A DNA stretch of 64,000 nucleotides from Lophius americanus (lineage: Eukaryota; Chordata; Actinopteri; Lophiiformes; Lophiidae). This document shows, piece by piece, positions 11,351 through 22,689 of the stretch. Location: assembly GCA_037951165.1 (NCBI GenBank), contig JBBDHG010000008.1:997501-1061500 (forward strand), given 5' to 3'. How positions within the stretch are numbered: position 1 is the first letter of the stretch; every line of letters begins with the position of its first letter. The notes under the pieces were generated by a model. That model saw only the letters and a program-made list of their open reading frames with translations. It searched no databases and was not told the DNA's origin. The position numbers and the translations under genes were made by a program.

Positions 11351-12629
11351 GGAGAAGCACTGGGGAAAAAATGTAATAAACATAAAAAGACTAGTGTAAA
11401 CATAGAAATAAAAAATAAAAAAGTATCAACAGGTCAAGAGGAAAAAATTTACAAAATCTCTACAAAGTGATTTCCAGAATATTACTTGAATTTTATTAAA
11501 CATTACAGAAATGTTATTAAAGGGGGATGAATGAAAGTAAGAATATAGTCAGGACAGAACCTTTCAAACAGGAATACAGTTTGATTTATTCACTTATAGT
11601 ATTCAATTACTCCGCTTACAGTGATCATTTTGGGTTTTTCATACATGACATGAGGACGAGTCACGGTCCTCGGACCTGGGAAGCGGCGAGATCCAAAATG
11701 GGGGTATAGGCGGTTAAGCTACCTTGGTACCAGAACCTTTCCAAGCCGTCATAGAACTGTTTGCATCCCAGGATTTCAGAAAAAATATGACCTGAAAATG
11801 CAAAATGTTAGAAGAAAAAAAAATAATGATAGTAAAATAATAGCTGTTTATTTATTAACAAAAACAAAATCATGAATATTATATTCCTTTTATTCCAACA
11901 AATCTCCCCAAATTGAAAAAAAAAAAAAAAAAAAAGTATAAAAGTTTAAATCGCTCCCTCTGGTGGACATATTTGGTACTTCTGCAGTCAAAATCCTGCT
12001 CCGGTCCTACCGAAGATTCCCCCTGGTTCTGTCCCACAGAACTTTTCAAAGAATAACACAATCTTTTTAGTATTTGCAGTCAAATGTGATGAAGCACTCA
12101 TCAAAGAGTTTTTCTGAGAAAAAAGATTTGCTGATTTATTCTTTTTCTGAAGTTGCTTTAATATAAAGATTTTATTTTAGGCCAAAGAATAAAAATCAGG
12201 TGATAAAAATGTTCTTTTCATTATTTTAAATCGTGTCCTTAAACACCATGTTTGTGCAAAAACACCTGATAAGTCATGGAAATGTTCTAAGTTTATTGTC
12301 TTAAGTATTTTAGACGCGCTTTAACGTAAAATCAACAGGTTCAACTGGAGCAACGGTTCCAACTCAAAGGCGGAACCTTGATAAGGAAGACTTGTGCCGA
12401 TTATCTATTTTCTGTTTTATCCCCATTTATGATCTTTTACTGTCTCAACTTTCAGAGCAGGGTTGAGCTGCAGAAGGATAAAAGAAAAAAAACGTGTACG
12501 TCAGATTGAAACTGTTGGCGGCGTCCTTCCGTCTCAGCTGAATCACCGGAATGCAAACAAAGGGCCGTACATTGCTTTCCCACACTGCCGCGGGGGAAAC
12601 TCTGAATTCAAAACTTTGGAGAGCTGCCA

Positions 12630-12840
12630 GAAAGGGCAGGAGTTGTAGTTTATACGGCGACAGACGAGTCACGTGTTTTTCCAGCACGTGGACGCAGTGA
12701 TTTTTTTTCCCTTTCTCTCCACTCCCTGCAAAAACACGACTGTTGGACTCCTGTCACATCATGTCAAAGCAGCGCCCGCTAAGCCCCGCCCCTCCGCACA
12801 CAGGAATGCGTGCATGTACATTTGGACACGTGACACGTGC
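12630..12840. promoter_or_regulatory. Orphan promoter-like cluster: four CACGTG boxes, GC box, ZNF143-like site
   Basis: CACGTG occurs at 12670-12675, 12685-12690, 12827-12832 and 12834-12839. GCCCCGCCCC (Sp-type GC box) begins near 12783, and ACTACAACTCC on the minus strand (about 12641-12651) resembles the ZNF143 core. The region lies between ap5s1 and cdc25b, about 5 kb from either start, with no gene recognised on either side. Confidence 0.35.
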
Positions 12841-12959
12841 CGCAGCAGACGGACGTTTCCCAGACTCGGACCGAGAGGGAACGTTTTGAAAAACAGGAAC
12901 TGCTGTGTGCAGGAATTTAAAAAAAGCAGCAGAGAAGACTGTAGGTTCTATTCTTAGAC

Positions 12960-14310
12960 GTGTAACAGGGAGCGTTCTTCTAGGTTCAACCGATTCCTGC
13001 ACCGGAATCCAAAACAGGATGAGAGGATTATAGTTTTGTAGTAATTTACCTTTTTCAAAACTTTTTTTTTTTTTTATTCACAATTAATATTATTAACGGC
13101 CTCATTCCATGTTTCAATCTGCTTCAAACACATAGTAAAGACTTTTTTTTCTTTTCTTTTTTTACTGTAATCAGGGAATCCCGTTTGGCGTTTTTGCTTA
13201 AAGGAGCAGTCCACCCAAAAATGATAATTCCGGATTTTTCCTTTGAAGAGTCTGGTTAAGTTTGAATCTATGAAACGTATTTAGAGCCAACAGCTGTATT
13301 TACAACCAAAACAACTTCCCCGAATAACTTGTTTCATAAGTTAGTTATGGTTTAAGTTATTATTTCATTATTTATATAAAGAAAAATCCTGCTTCTATAG
13401 AATTCTGTAAGTGTTACAAAGATCTTTTTAGGAGTCTTATGTGCGTTTGAGGTCGAGTTAACCACAAGCTTTCAAAAAATACCAGCAACATTCCACCGTT
13501 TGAATCCCAGACCTCGGGTCAATCGTTGGTGACCAGTAATTTAAGGTAGTTTGCTCCAATACTACATTAGTATTGTAATACATTAGATTCTATTTTCAGT
13601 TTCATCGAAAGGATTTTTTTGTATTTTAGGTTTAAGTGCACTGTAAAACTACCAGTTAAAGTATTAGTATAAACTTTCAGCAGAATGTTTAAAAAAAAAA
13701 CTTTAAAAATCTCCAGAGTTGGAATTTCACACTTTAATGATACACTGTAAAAACAAAACTGTTGAACTTAATTTAGTTGAATTAATTATTTGATTTCCAA
13801 CAGTTGTCTATTAACTGCGTGGCACAAGGACATAGTACACAAGAGAAATACTTTAATGTAAAACTTTAATGTAGAAAAATAACAATTTCCACATTTTTTG
13901 ACTTCAACTGTTTGAATTTCCTTCCCGGCGATGGGCAAGGACTGGTTCTGGATCTGCATGCGGTCCACCCTTTACTGCGACTGTCAAGACTGCAATAACG
14001 CTGGCTAAATTGTTATAATTATCTTAGCTTGGACATATAGTTTTAGAGTACATCACTGTGACCCTCATCCCGATAGATAGATCCTTGAATAAGGAGGAGT
14101 GAGGCTCAGGTGAAATATAGGTTACCTGGACCTTACCTCTAGATGCCCCTAAATTTCACACACTGCCCCTTTAAGTTTCAGTCGATCAGCATAACCAGTC
14201 GAAATGTTCTGTTCTGCATTTTTTTTTGTTTAGTCTGAATTCACACTCCAAAACCTGGACGTTTGGTTTTCCAAAAGTTTGAGACGGACGAAGGACAGAA
14301 TCACAGGACA
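12960..14310. other. Intergenic DNA with MITE-like ends
   Basis: No gene seen. Two copies of the MITE-like end CACTGTAAAA occur at about 13639 and 13743 in the same orientation. Nothing else was recognised. Confidence 0.5.
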
Positions 14311-14335
14311 GAGGACATTCAACACACATTGGTTG

Positions 14336-14341
14336 TTTATT
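14336..14341 (-). promoter_or_regulatory. cdc25b: Candidate polyadenylation signal for cdc25b
   Basis: AATAAA on the minus strand, about 970 bases beyond the cdc25b stop codon. The implied 3' UTR (about 14.32-15.31 kb) contains a 28-G homopolymer and several long A runs. Confidence 0.4.
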
Positions 14342-14722
14342 TCAGCGGATCCCCCCCACCCACAGGCCTGGACCAAAACATTCAAACAACACTGTTCATT
14401 AAAAAGCGGACATTATTAAGTCTTTAGGGGGGAGAGAATGTTTTCTCTCTCAGGGTTAAGAAATCAAAGCAGAAGAATGATTTTTTTTTAAAAAGAGTAA
14501 CCTCTCACTCTTGCTGACCTGCAGCATCAGATAAATGTCACTGCACAGTTAACAGGTATTTGGTTTTCTTTGCACTGTAAAATACGAAAAAAAAAAAAAA
14601 TGATGCATGACGTCTAAAGATAAAAACTATTTGTATTTTTCTCCCATTTTCTAACCATTTAAAAAAATTGCGCTTTTAAAAATCCTACAGAGAAAGGGAT
14701 GCTTTCAACAAGCTGGTGTCAA

Positions 14723-14725
<3 letters not shown>

Positions 14726-14753
<28 letters not shown>
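14726..14753. repeat. 28-G homopolymer
   Basis: An unbroken run of 28 G in the probable cdc25b 3' UTR; it reads as C on the gene's strand. Confidence 0.97.
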
Positions 14754-15306
14754 CATAGAATTCATGAAAAAAGAAAAAGCACATTGAGGTATTTAAATTA
14801 AGTGCTTAAATAAGGGGGGGAAATGTATGACGACACCAAAAAAAACTATTTGTGAGAGTCAAACGTCACATTTGGCAGTGTGGTTGTTTTGGATTATTGC
14901 GATTGGGCGGGCGAGTCGTGCCACAAACGGCAGCATAATAAAAAAAAACGTCAATTTAAAAAAAAAAAAAAAAAGAAAATAGGCAGTAGGTCCCAGTGGT
15001 TTGAAAAAAAAAAAAAAAAAAAAAAAAGGTCATATTGCTTCTCCTGGCGGACGTCTGTCCACCTGCTCCTCAGAAACTCCTCATTCCCTGCCTCCCCGCT
15101 GCTTAGAATTTCTGCATAAATATTCAACTCCGCTATAGACAGACAAAAATCCATATAAAAAGAATCCCCTCGTGTCGGCTAAATCCTGAGAGGTGAGGTG
15201 AAGACCCGGGCTCTGAGAGGAGTCGGTACCCGGTCCGTGTGGGGGGGGGGTTGTGCGGTGGGGCGTGGGTGCGGTCCAGATGCGGCTTCGACGGACGAGG
15301 AGACGC

Positions 15307-18300
15307 TCATAGCTTCTTCAGCCGGCTGTACATGTCTCTCTTGCTACGCTCGCCGGCCCAGGTGCGGCTCTTGAGGCGAAACTTCCTCAGGTCCTCCTTG
15401 AAGTCCTCGTGGTGCATGGGCCGGTAGGACAGGGGCTCGCACTGCGCCTGAGGGGAAGAGGAGAGGAGTTAAGGAGGACTGAAAGACCCTCAAATAAGTA
15501 ATTCAACATGTGATGTTTGGAGAATCTGATTGATCAGCAGGTTTTACTGCATCAGTGGGGGAGGGGCTAGTTTCCACAGCACAAACACAAACAGAACAAG
15601 CGATTGACCGAAGCAGAACTCACCTTGAACTGGTGATAGAACTCTTTGTATCCGCCCTTCAGGATGTAGAGCTCGGGGTAATGGAGTTTGGGATAGTCGT
15701 TGGCGGCGCGGTCCCGCTCCCGGACGAAGCGGCACATCCGGGGGCCCCGCTCCGACGAGAACTCGCAGTGGAAGATGATGACGACGCGTTTGTCCTCGCA
15801 GGACGGGACGATGGGCGTTTTGAGGAGGAACTCCTCCACCTGGTCCTCCTGGTGCAGGTTCAGAGCGCCCTGGAGCGAGAGAGACGAACGTGTTAGTCAG
15901 GAAGTGGAGGAGGCGGCCGGGACTCCTTGGTGCAGAGACGTTTGTAGCCTCAGGCCACCACAAGGTTCTGACCAGAAATGGACCGACTCCCGCTTACCTT
16001 GATGTGTCCTCCCTCAAACTCGTAGGGGTAGCGGCAGTCGATGACGACGAGTCGCTCAACCAGATGGTGAAACTTGTCGGACACGGCCGCCACCATCTAA
16101 GAAACACACAGAACACAGTTTATCATTACAGAACAGAACATTTACGTCACAAGCGGGCAGAACCCGACGGAGAGGGTCCACTCACCGTCTCTGAGGTAAT
16201 GTACTTGAGGTCTTGGTGTGTTCCATCCACTGTGGGCAAGACAAACGGCTGAAAGAGAGAAGGGGAGAGTTGGCTTGAAGAGTAGTTGAACACAAGGATG
16301 CCATGAATGCAGAGAAACCCGGCGGGCCTCCTTACCTTGGTGAAATCCCCTATCAGCCCGTTATGAACATCCTCCCCGTCCAGCAGCTTCTCGATCTCCG
16401 TCTGGCAGCAGGATTTGGACCTCTGGAGCAGAGAGCAGCCCTGGAAGAAGAGCAGGGCAGAATTTAAAGAGGCAGTCAAGGCGAGATCGAGATCGTCTGT
16501 AAAGCCAAGGACAATAGGATGGTCGGAGTCAGCCGGTTCTGAGACGCAACCGCTTGACTTTCTGTAAGGAGGCGACAGCGGGTCCACAGAGATCGGCGTT
16601 CAGCGTTGGGAGAACCGCAGGCTACCAGTAACGTCAATCAGGAGGGTTCAACGGATCACAGAACTCGTTTGGTCTCACGTTACGCCTCATGGATCGGATG
16701 ATTTCTCCAGTCGGATAAATAAGAGGAGACCTTTTCTCCTGGTCTTATATGAAACATTCCGAATGTCCAACATCCGAAATGCAACACCCGATGTATAAAA
16801 TAATAAATTAAGGGCTGGTTTTCCGGGGCCCTTGTGGTTCTGGTCTCTGACGAGGAGAAGTCTGGTCACAAAACCTCCTGCAGTCTTCGTACTGGATCGT
16901 CTTAATTAAACACTTTTCTTGTACGGAATCTTCTACACAAATGAAGTCAAGACTGATTTATGGCCAGATGGACAATCAGTAATTTTGACTCCTCACTGGA
17001 CACCCAGAACCACAAGGCCTCATTTAATAGCACAAAAAAACAACCACTAGATTTTAAGCATTTAACTACGTATATTTTTTTGCCCTCAATTAACGGCTCA
17101 TCGAGACGGTCTGGGTTGCGGAGTGGAAACGGTACCGGTTTGACCCCGAACAGTCACATGACGTGACATCACAGACGCTGACATTTATTCGTCGCTCCAG
17201 CGAGGACTCACCATTCTCGGCGAATCAGGATTTTGTTCCAGGGTGGTGACCTGCGTTCCCGCCAGGCTGCGTCGCCTCTTCACCCTGATCGGCGTGTTTT
17301 CGTCTCCGGGGCAGTCCGGACGCTTCGCACACGGACGGGATACTGGACTGGGCGTGGACGGGGACCGAAACAGGCTTCTGGGCCGGCAGCGCATCACAGG
17401 CTGGAGGAAACGGTAATAAAAACTTTATTAATGACGACTCCTGGAACGTTGAAGTCGTTCTTCAGCTCGTGAATTCAGACTTACAGAGTCTTCTCCGGTG
17501 TTGTCCGCCACCAGCGGGGCAGTGAGCAAGCTCGCCATTCCCATTGGCATCCCAGAATCATCCTGTAGGCGAGAAGAGAATGCGGTCAGAGAAATATGGG
17601 ACAGCCGGGAACCGTACGAATAATCAGGCGGACCCCCGGATCTCCCAAACGTGGAGGTTTTTTTCTGCATGCAGACTTTCTGCTATGAAATCCATTCATT
17701 CATATAGGCGTTTATTCCACGTAGGCATATATTCCACGTAGGCATATATTCCAAGTGCACGACAGAACCTCACCTCGATGTCGTCGTCCATTATTTCCAG
17801 GAAGCCGTCATCTTCGTCGTCGTTTAGACAGGAGGTGAGGGAGGAGCGTCTCAGACCCAGGGGGCTGGAGTCTTGAAAGTCAAGCTGCTGGATTGGAAGA
17901 GGCGAAGAAATCTGGACGGGTGGAGGGGGGGGGGGGAGGAAAGGAGAAGTCAGTGAATATTTCTCAAATCTGAGTTAACCAGAAGGTCGCTGGTCTTGGG
18001 CGCGTTTGCTTACAATGAGGGCGGGCGCGGAGCTGGGACGGCGGGCGAACGGGTCCTTCGAGTGAACGCCATTGAAGGAGCGCCCGCGGCACCGCGACGC
18101 CGGCTTAGTGGGCTTCTTGAATTCAAAACCATCCTGAAAAAACAAAAAGAGGAAAAAAAGAATGCTCAAGGTTTTTCCAAAAAAAAAAAAAAAAAAAACT
18201 CCCCAACAAGAAGTTATTTTACATGAAATCAAACCTTTTCTCCACATCACAGACAAACCAAACATCCTTTACCTCTGTGTCATTAAATATTGGTTTTAAG

Positions 18301-21206
18301 TTTATACATTTTGGTAGAAACACACACACACACACACACACACACGCGCGTGCAGTGTCACTTTGCCTGAAAAGTGCTGCATGAAAAACCGTCCGACTGA
18401 CTGACTAAACACTGTTATTAAACACCGTTATCCAGCACACCCAGTCGTTCTCAGATAAGCGATCAATAAACCAAACAGTTGGTCGGTTTATTATTTATTA
18501 ATCTGTGGGGGGGTTTAAGATTAGAGAACAATGTGCGTGTGTAGCTGCTAATGTGATTTGGCGCACATGAAAAGACCACATGTATGTGGTGGTGATGGGT
18601 CACCATGTGATTGGACCCACCCCCCCCCAACAAAGTACATTATGTGGTTAGTTAATGTTCTAACAGATATAATAAAAAGGCATGACTGACCTCTGGCACG
18701 TTCTCCTTGTTTTCATGTTGACAAGAGGAGGCGATGGTTTGACAGGGTTGCTGGCCAAATATCCCATAGCGGTGAGAATCACTTTCCTGTCCCTTCAGCG
18801 ATGGACTGACACTCTGGAGCTGGAGCTGAGGGGAGGGAGGGAGGGGGGGACAGACACGGTCAACAACCGTCAACACACCTGGTCCAAAAAGAGGAAACAT
18901 TGATTCTGAAACTGATCGTTTGCTCCCGACCCCTTATCTTTTTACTCTGAGGTGGGCTCCCTGCTGCGTTATTTACTACATTTCCTGCAGCGTTTGGTTG
19001 CCATGGATACCAACAATATAAACAACTCAAGTTATCTCTAAACTAAAAGAATGAAGAGGCTGCTTACCGGCAATGAGTTGATTCTTCGTATCGGCATCCT
19101 TCTGCAGCGGACAGAGGAAGAGAAAAAGGAGTTGCAGTCAACGCAAACCAAAACCACACAAACAGGATGCTTTCATTCGAAACAGGTGAAAACTCCCTGG
19201 GAACCAATCTTACTCAAATAAACAACAACAATTCAAATGCGGCAGTGTCATGAGATTATTGAATTGATAGATAAAACTTACTGGTTGATAATTTTGCTCG
19301 ATTGTTGAATGGCCTTCTCAAATCTGTAAGAGAAAACACGACAAAGGTTTGAACTTTGAACAGGAACAAAATACCAAAGGACAAACACCAAAGATCAAAC
19401 AAATAACCAGATTAGTTATTCAGTACTATTACGGTTGAAGCACACCGTTAAAACAGCTGGAATTTCTCAGAGTAGCTCCTTCTAATTCAGATTTTTAACA
19501 TCAAATCTGGTTTAAAATAAAACCAAAAGCTGTAAAAAGAGACAAAAGAAGATCGAGGCTAAGAACCTGTTTGCTGTACTGAGAGGGAAACGTTGGTGAA
19601 GAGGAAGTTGGGTGAATGCCGAAAGACATAAGAGGTGGTCTTTGGATTGCAATAATGCCCACCTGTATGCTAAGTGAGTGGTGATCGGAGGGTGGGGGGT
19701 GGGGGTGGGGGCTGGAGGAGGGATCCAGAGATCAGCTAGTCTACCATATGTCTGTTGGAGCCAATGCCGCCAACCCCTTTTCTGCAAGGGTCCTTTGTTT
19801 GGCAATGAGAGAGTGTGTCCCATTCAATAAGGAGCAAAAGAAGGGGGGGCAGCTGTTCTCAGGGGGTGCCCTAATTTCAATAGCCGCGGTGCAGAAAGCG
19901 CTCCCACTCCCCCCTTTTTTCTAATTGAAATAATAGTGCATAGGAGGAGTGTGCCAAACCCCAGAGGGGGTGGGCTATCATTAAACCCAAGCTCAGGACA
20001 TATCTCCCCCCCCCAACCTGTGAAAACTCCTAGCAACAAAGCAGCTGTAAAGGAGGCGAGTAAGGTCACAAAGACCAAATGCTGCTCTAGAGGAACTCCA
20101 ACATCTTACGGCGGCAGATGTCTGCGGAGACTCGCCCGGACGGAGAATTCAGAAAGGGACCACCAAAGATTAGCGAACCAGCCAGGGGTCGGCATGCCGG
20201 CCAACTGGTTAAGATAACCAGCCCATGTACAAACTTAAACTAGTCTGCACAACTGCCCCTAAAAGATAACTTTTCCAGAAAATATGCCGACTTGAAGCAT
20301 TAAGAAAGTTTTCACCGGCTTATCTTCTCAGCAAAGTCAGCAAAGCTGTAATCTTAAACCTAAGTGTAGGATCAGTAATCCTACACATGAGAAACAGGGC
20401 TTGGTTGAGACAAGCCCAAGCGCTGGGTGGAGTTGGTGAAGGGGGGTGGGGGGGGGGGAGAATTACAGGGACACAGACACCAGGCTGATTGATTAGAACA
20501 GACATGATGAGGACAACTTACGTATCATCCATTTCAGCGGCGTCCATGGGACTCGGGGGACCCATGTCGAGGCCTGGGGGAAGAAATTGGGTTACAGATC
20601 AGCGTAAGCATCAGGTGGTGCAGCACATGATGGCAAACCTTCAACCTGTCATATACAACGGACTACAAGTGGCACTCTTACTTCAAAAGTGTAATAAAAA
20701 AAGTATAGACAATGCTTACGAGCATGACATTTTTTTTCTATTCGTGCACAACAAAGCATAATTTGATCACTAATGAGAGTAGACAATAAGTCTTGGGGTG
20801 GGGGGGCTCACCAGCATCAGATGAGACATCGGAGCCGAAAGAGGGAACCTTCTCAAGGGGTGAACACTTTCTCCTTTTCGGGGTATCACAGTGGCTGTGT
20901 GGAGAAAAATGAAGACATAAATTCTGTCAATAACTCATGGAACATAGTAAACGGCACAAGGTGAGTTTGTGTAAGTTGCATCGCGTGATACCTTCCGAGT
21001 CCTGCTAATTTGTTCAGATCCAGAGTCAGATTGGTGACAGGAGACAGCACGGTGGCGGGCCCAGGGGAGAACAGGATCCGGCAGTTCGTTTTCTTGGAGC
21101 TCAAGTCGGGCAACGAGAGAGAGGAAAGCCCGGGGATCTCATCGGGCCTGCTTTGAAAACCGGAGCTTGCAGGGCTGACGTTGCCATAAACACTGACCGA
21201 CTCCAT
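15307..21206 (-). CDS. cdc25b: M-phase inducer phosphatase 2 (CDC25B), complete, 15 coding exons
   Basis: Dual-specificity phosphatase that removes inhibitory phosphates from CDK1-cyclin and starts mitosis. Coding exons on the minus strand: 21206-20992, 20894-20812, 20573-20522, 19323-19282, 19101-19068, 18825-18691, 18133-18014, 17911-17774, 17562-17485, 17400-17212, 16440-16336, 16248-16186, 16096-15998, 15869-15624, 15447-15307. All have AG acceptors and GT donors, phases agree, and the sum is 579 aa (human CDC25B 580). Visible motifs: PSPMD (Cdk-type site) about residue 85-90; KEN box 182-184; RPSSAP 14-3-3 type site about 219-224; DDGFLE 261-266, matching the beta-TrCP degron DDGFVD; FRSPSTP 310-316, equivalent to the main 14-3-3 site; basic KRRR 340-343, likely NLS; rhodanese-fold catalytic domain from about 400, with VIDCRYPYEFEGGHIK and the loop HCEFSSER (Cys486, Arg492). 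Paralogue choice b rather than a rests on length, the DDGF motif and ap5s1 as neighbour. The frame is open upstream to 21416, but the ATG at 21206 has G at -3 and +4. Confidence 0.96.
18320..18350. repeat. (CA)n/(CG)n microsatellite in a cdc25b intron
   Basis: CA run ending in CGCGCG. Confidence 0.95.
19560..20480. other. Large, compositionally odd cdc25b intron 3
   Basis: The intron between coding exons 3 and 4 is about 1.2 kb, mostly not AT-rich, with G-rich runs (about 19690-19720 and 20440-20460) and near-inverted phrases cctaatttcaatag and ctaattgaaataatag. It may hold an inserted element or alternative exon. Several short frames exist, but none resembles CDC25 protein. Confidence 0.3.
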
Positions 21207-21547
21207 AGCTGGCTTTACAATTTGTGCAAATCCTGCAGACGTTATTGCTTTGAAGTTGATTCTGTTTGAATTTCGAGCCAAAACGTGAGCATCCGCAAAA
21301 TGGTCCAAACTTCGTGCTAACCCGGAAGCTAACCAGCTGACTAGCAACGACTTAGGAACGCATTCCAGTTGAAAACACTGGCTGAAAGTGACCCTCCGGA
21401 TCCGTGTGGAGTACAACTATGATTTCGGTCTTGTTTTAGTGTCGAAGCTGCATAGTTGTTGTTTGCAGAGCGTGGTAGCGCAATGTCAGCCCTCTCTACA
21501 AGCCCCCTTGATTCTGAGAAAGAGAGAGGAAGCTGCCTGTATTTATG

Positions 21548-21617
21548 TTCAAAATAGTGGCTCTGGAGCGGCAATCTGTCGGCCAATCAGAGCCGGCGTT
21601 ACATCAAGTCGACCAAT
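21548..21617 (-). promoter_or_regulatory. cdc25b: cdc25b cell-cycle promoter: CHR-like element with two CCAAT boxes
   Basis: About 340-410 bp upstream of the cdc25b ATG, two CCAAT boxes (21583-21587 and 21613-21617, written CCAAT on the plus strand) are exactly 30 bp apart, and TTTGAA on the gene's strand (21548-21553) lies one further ~35-bp step towards the gene. Mitotic genes bound by NF-Y and the MuvB (DREAM/B-MYB) complex characteristically have CCAAT boxes about 30 bp apart followed by a CHR (TTTGAA). No TATA box is evident. The spacing is seen; the function is inferred. Confidence 0.6.
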
Positions 21618-22431
21618 CAGAGAGCAGAACGACTCCCCGTTGTTGTTCTCTCGTCGGAAAAATTGGAGGAAAAGAGGATGTGACGTACTGCTTTAAAATT
21701 AACATCTTTCACCCCGAAAGAAAATCTTTTGTTCTCATGTCTTCAGCCACATTTAACAACGACTGGGCCAAAAATATTATAGAAACAGAAGATGAATAAT
21801 AGAAATATTACTCACCGACATATTTGACTGCGTTTTTTACACTGGTTTCTGTTGATATATGGTTTGGAGAAATACATGTATTTATTTTTAAAGAAAACTC
21901 TGCAGAATATCTGTAAAAATACCAACATGCCTATCAATTCGGTATATCCACACTTAAAAAATGCACTTTATGTTGACAAAGAAACATCTAAACTGAGGTT
22001 CCACGGGTTAAGAATGTAGAATTTTACACAATCGATGGTATATGAGGTATTCAGATCCTTTACTTGAATAAAAGTACCAAGACAATGTGAAAATACTCCA
22101 CTTAATGTGAAAGACCTGAATATAATATGATATATGTATGAAAATGATCTATGTATTTATAGCAGAATATCTCAGTATTTCAATATTATTTCTGATATTT
22201 TAGTTTTACTATTACAGCTGTTTTTATTTGTATGTCTATTTTAATGTTGATAAAAACTGATTTATTTCCAAACATCGAAGAAAACCAGGAAAGCCTGATG
22301 TATCATACATGATAAATCAATTTTAAACATAATTTCAGAACACTAATCCATGAGGCCTGTCTTTTGTCCCCCATATTTTTCTGTTAAACTGAAATGGATC
22401 AGGGTTCTGACAGATTAAGATTGGGATTTGT

Positions 22432-22463
22432 GGACCGGCAACTTCTACTAAAGTTGCCGGTCC
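22432..22463. repeat. Perfect GC-rich hairpin
   Basis: 13-bp perfect inverted arms (GGACCGGCAACTT and its complement) around the 6-base loop ctacta, in otherwise AT-rich intergenic DNA. Confidence 0.9.
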
Positions 22464-22627
22464 AAGTCTCTACGCGGAACCCATAAGTCCGTGTTCTGGT
22501 TCTGGACATACATTCCTCTCTATGTAGAAAATGCTGAAAGAGCGGTTATGTGCAATCCAGGTGGGCAGCACCTACTTTTGCACGACAACAGTGCTTTCGA
22601 GCTCCAACACGACATTGCTTTCTGTAT

Positions 22628-22685
22628 TTGTGTGTGTGTGTGTGTGTTTTTGTGTGTGTGTGTGAGGGGGGGGGGGGGGGGGGGG
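22628..22685. repeat. (TG)n run followed by 20-G homopolymer
   Basis: TG repeat 22628-22664, then an unbroken G run 22666-22685. Confidence 0.95.
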
Positions 22686-22689
22686 TTGC

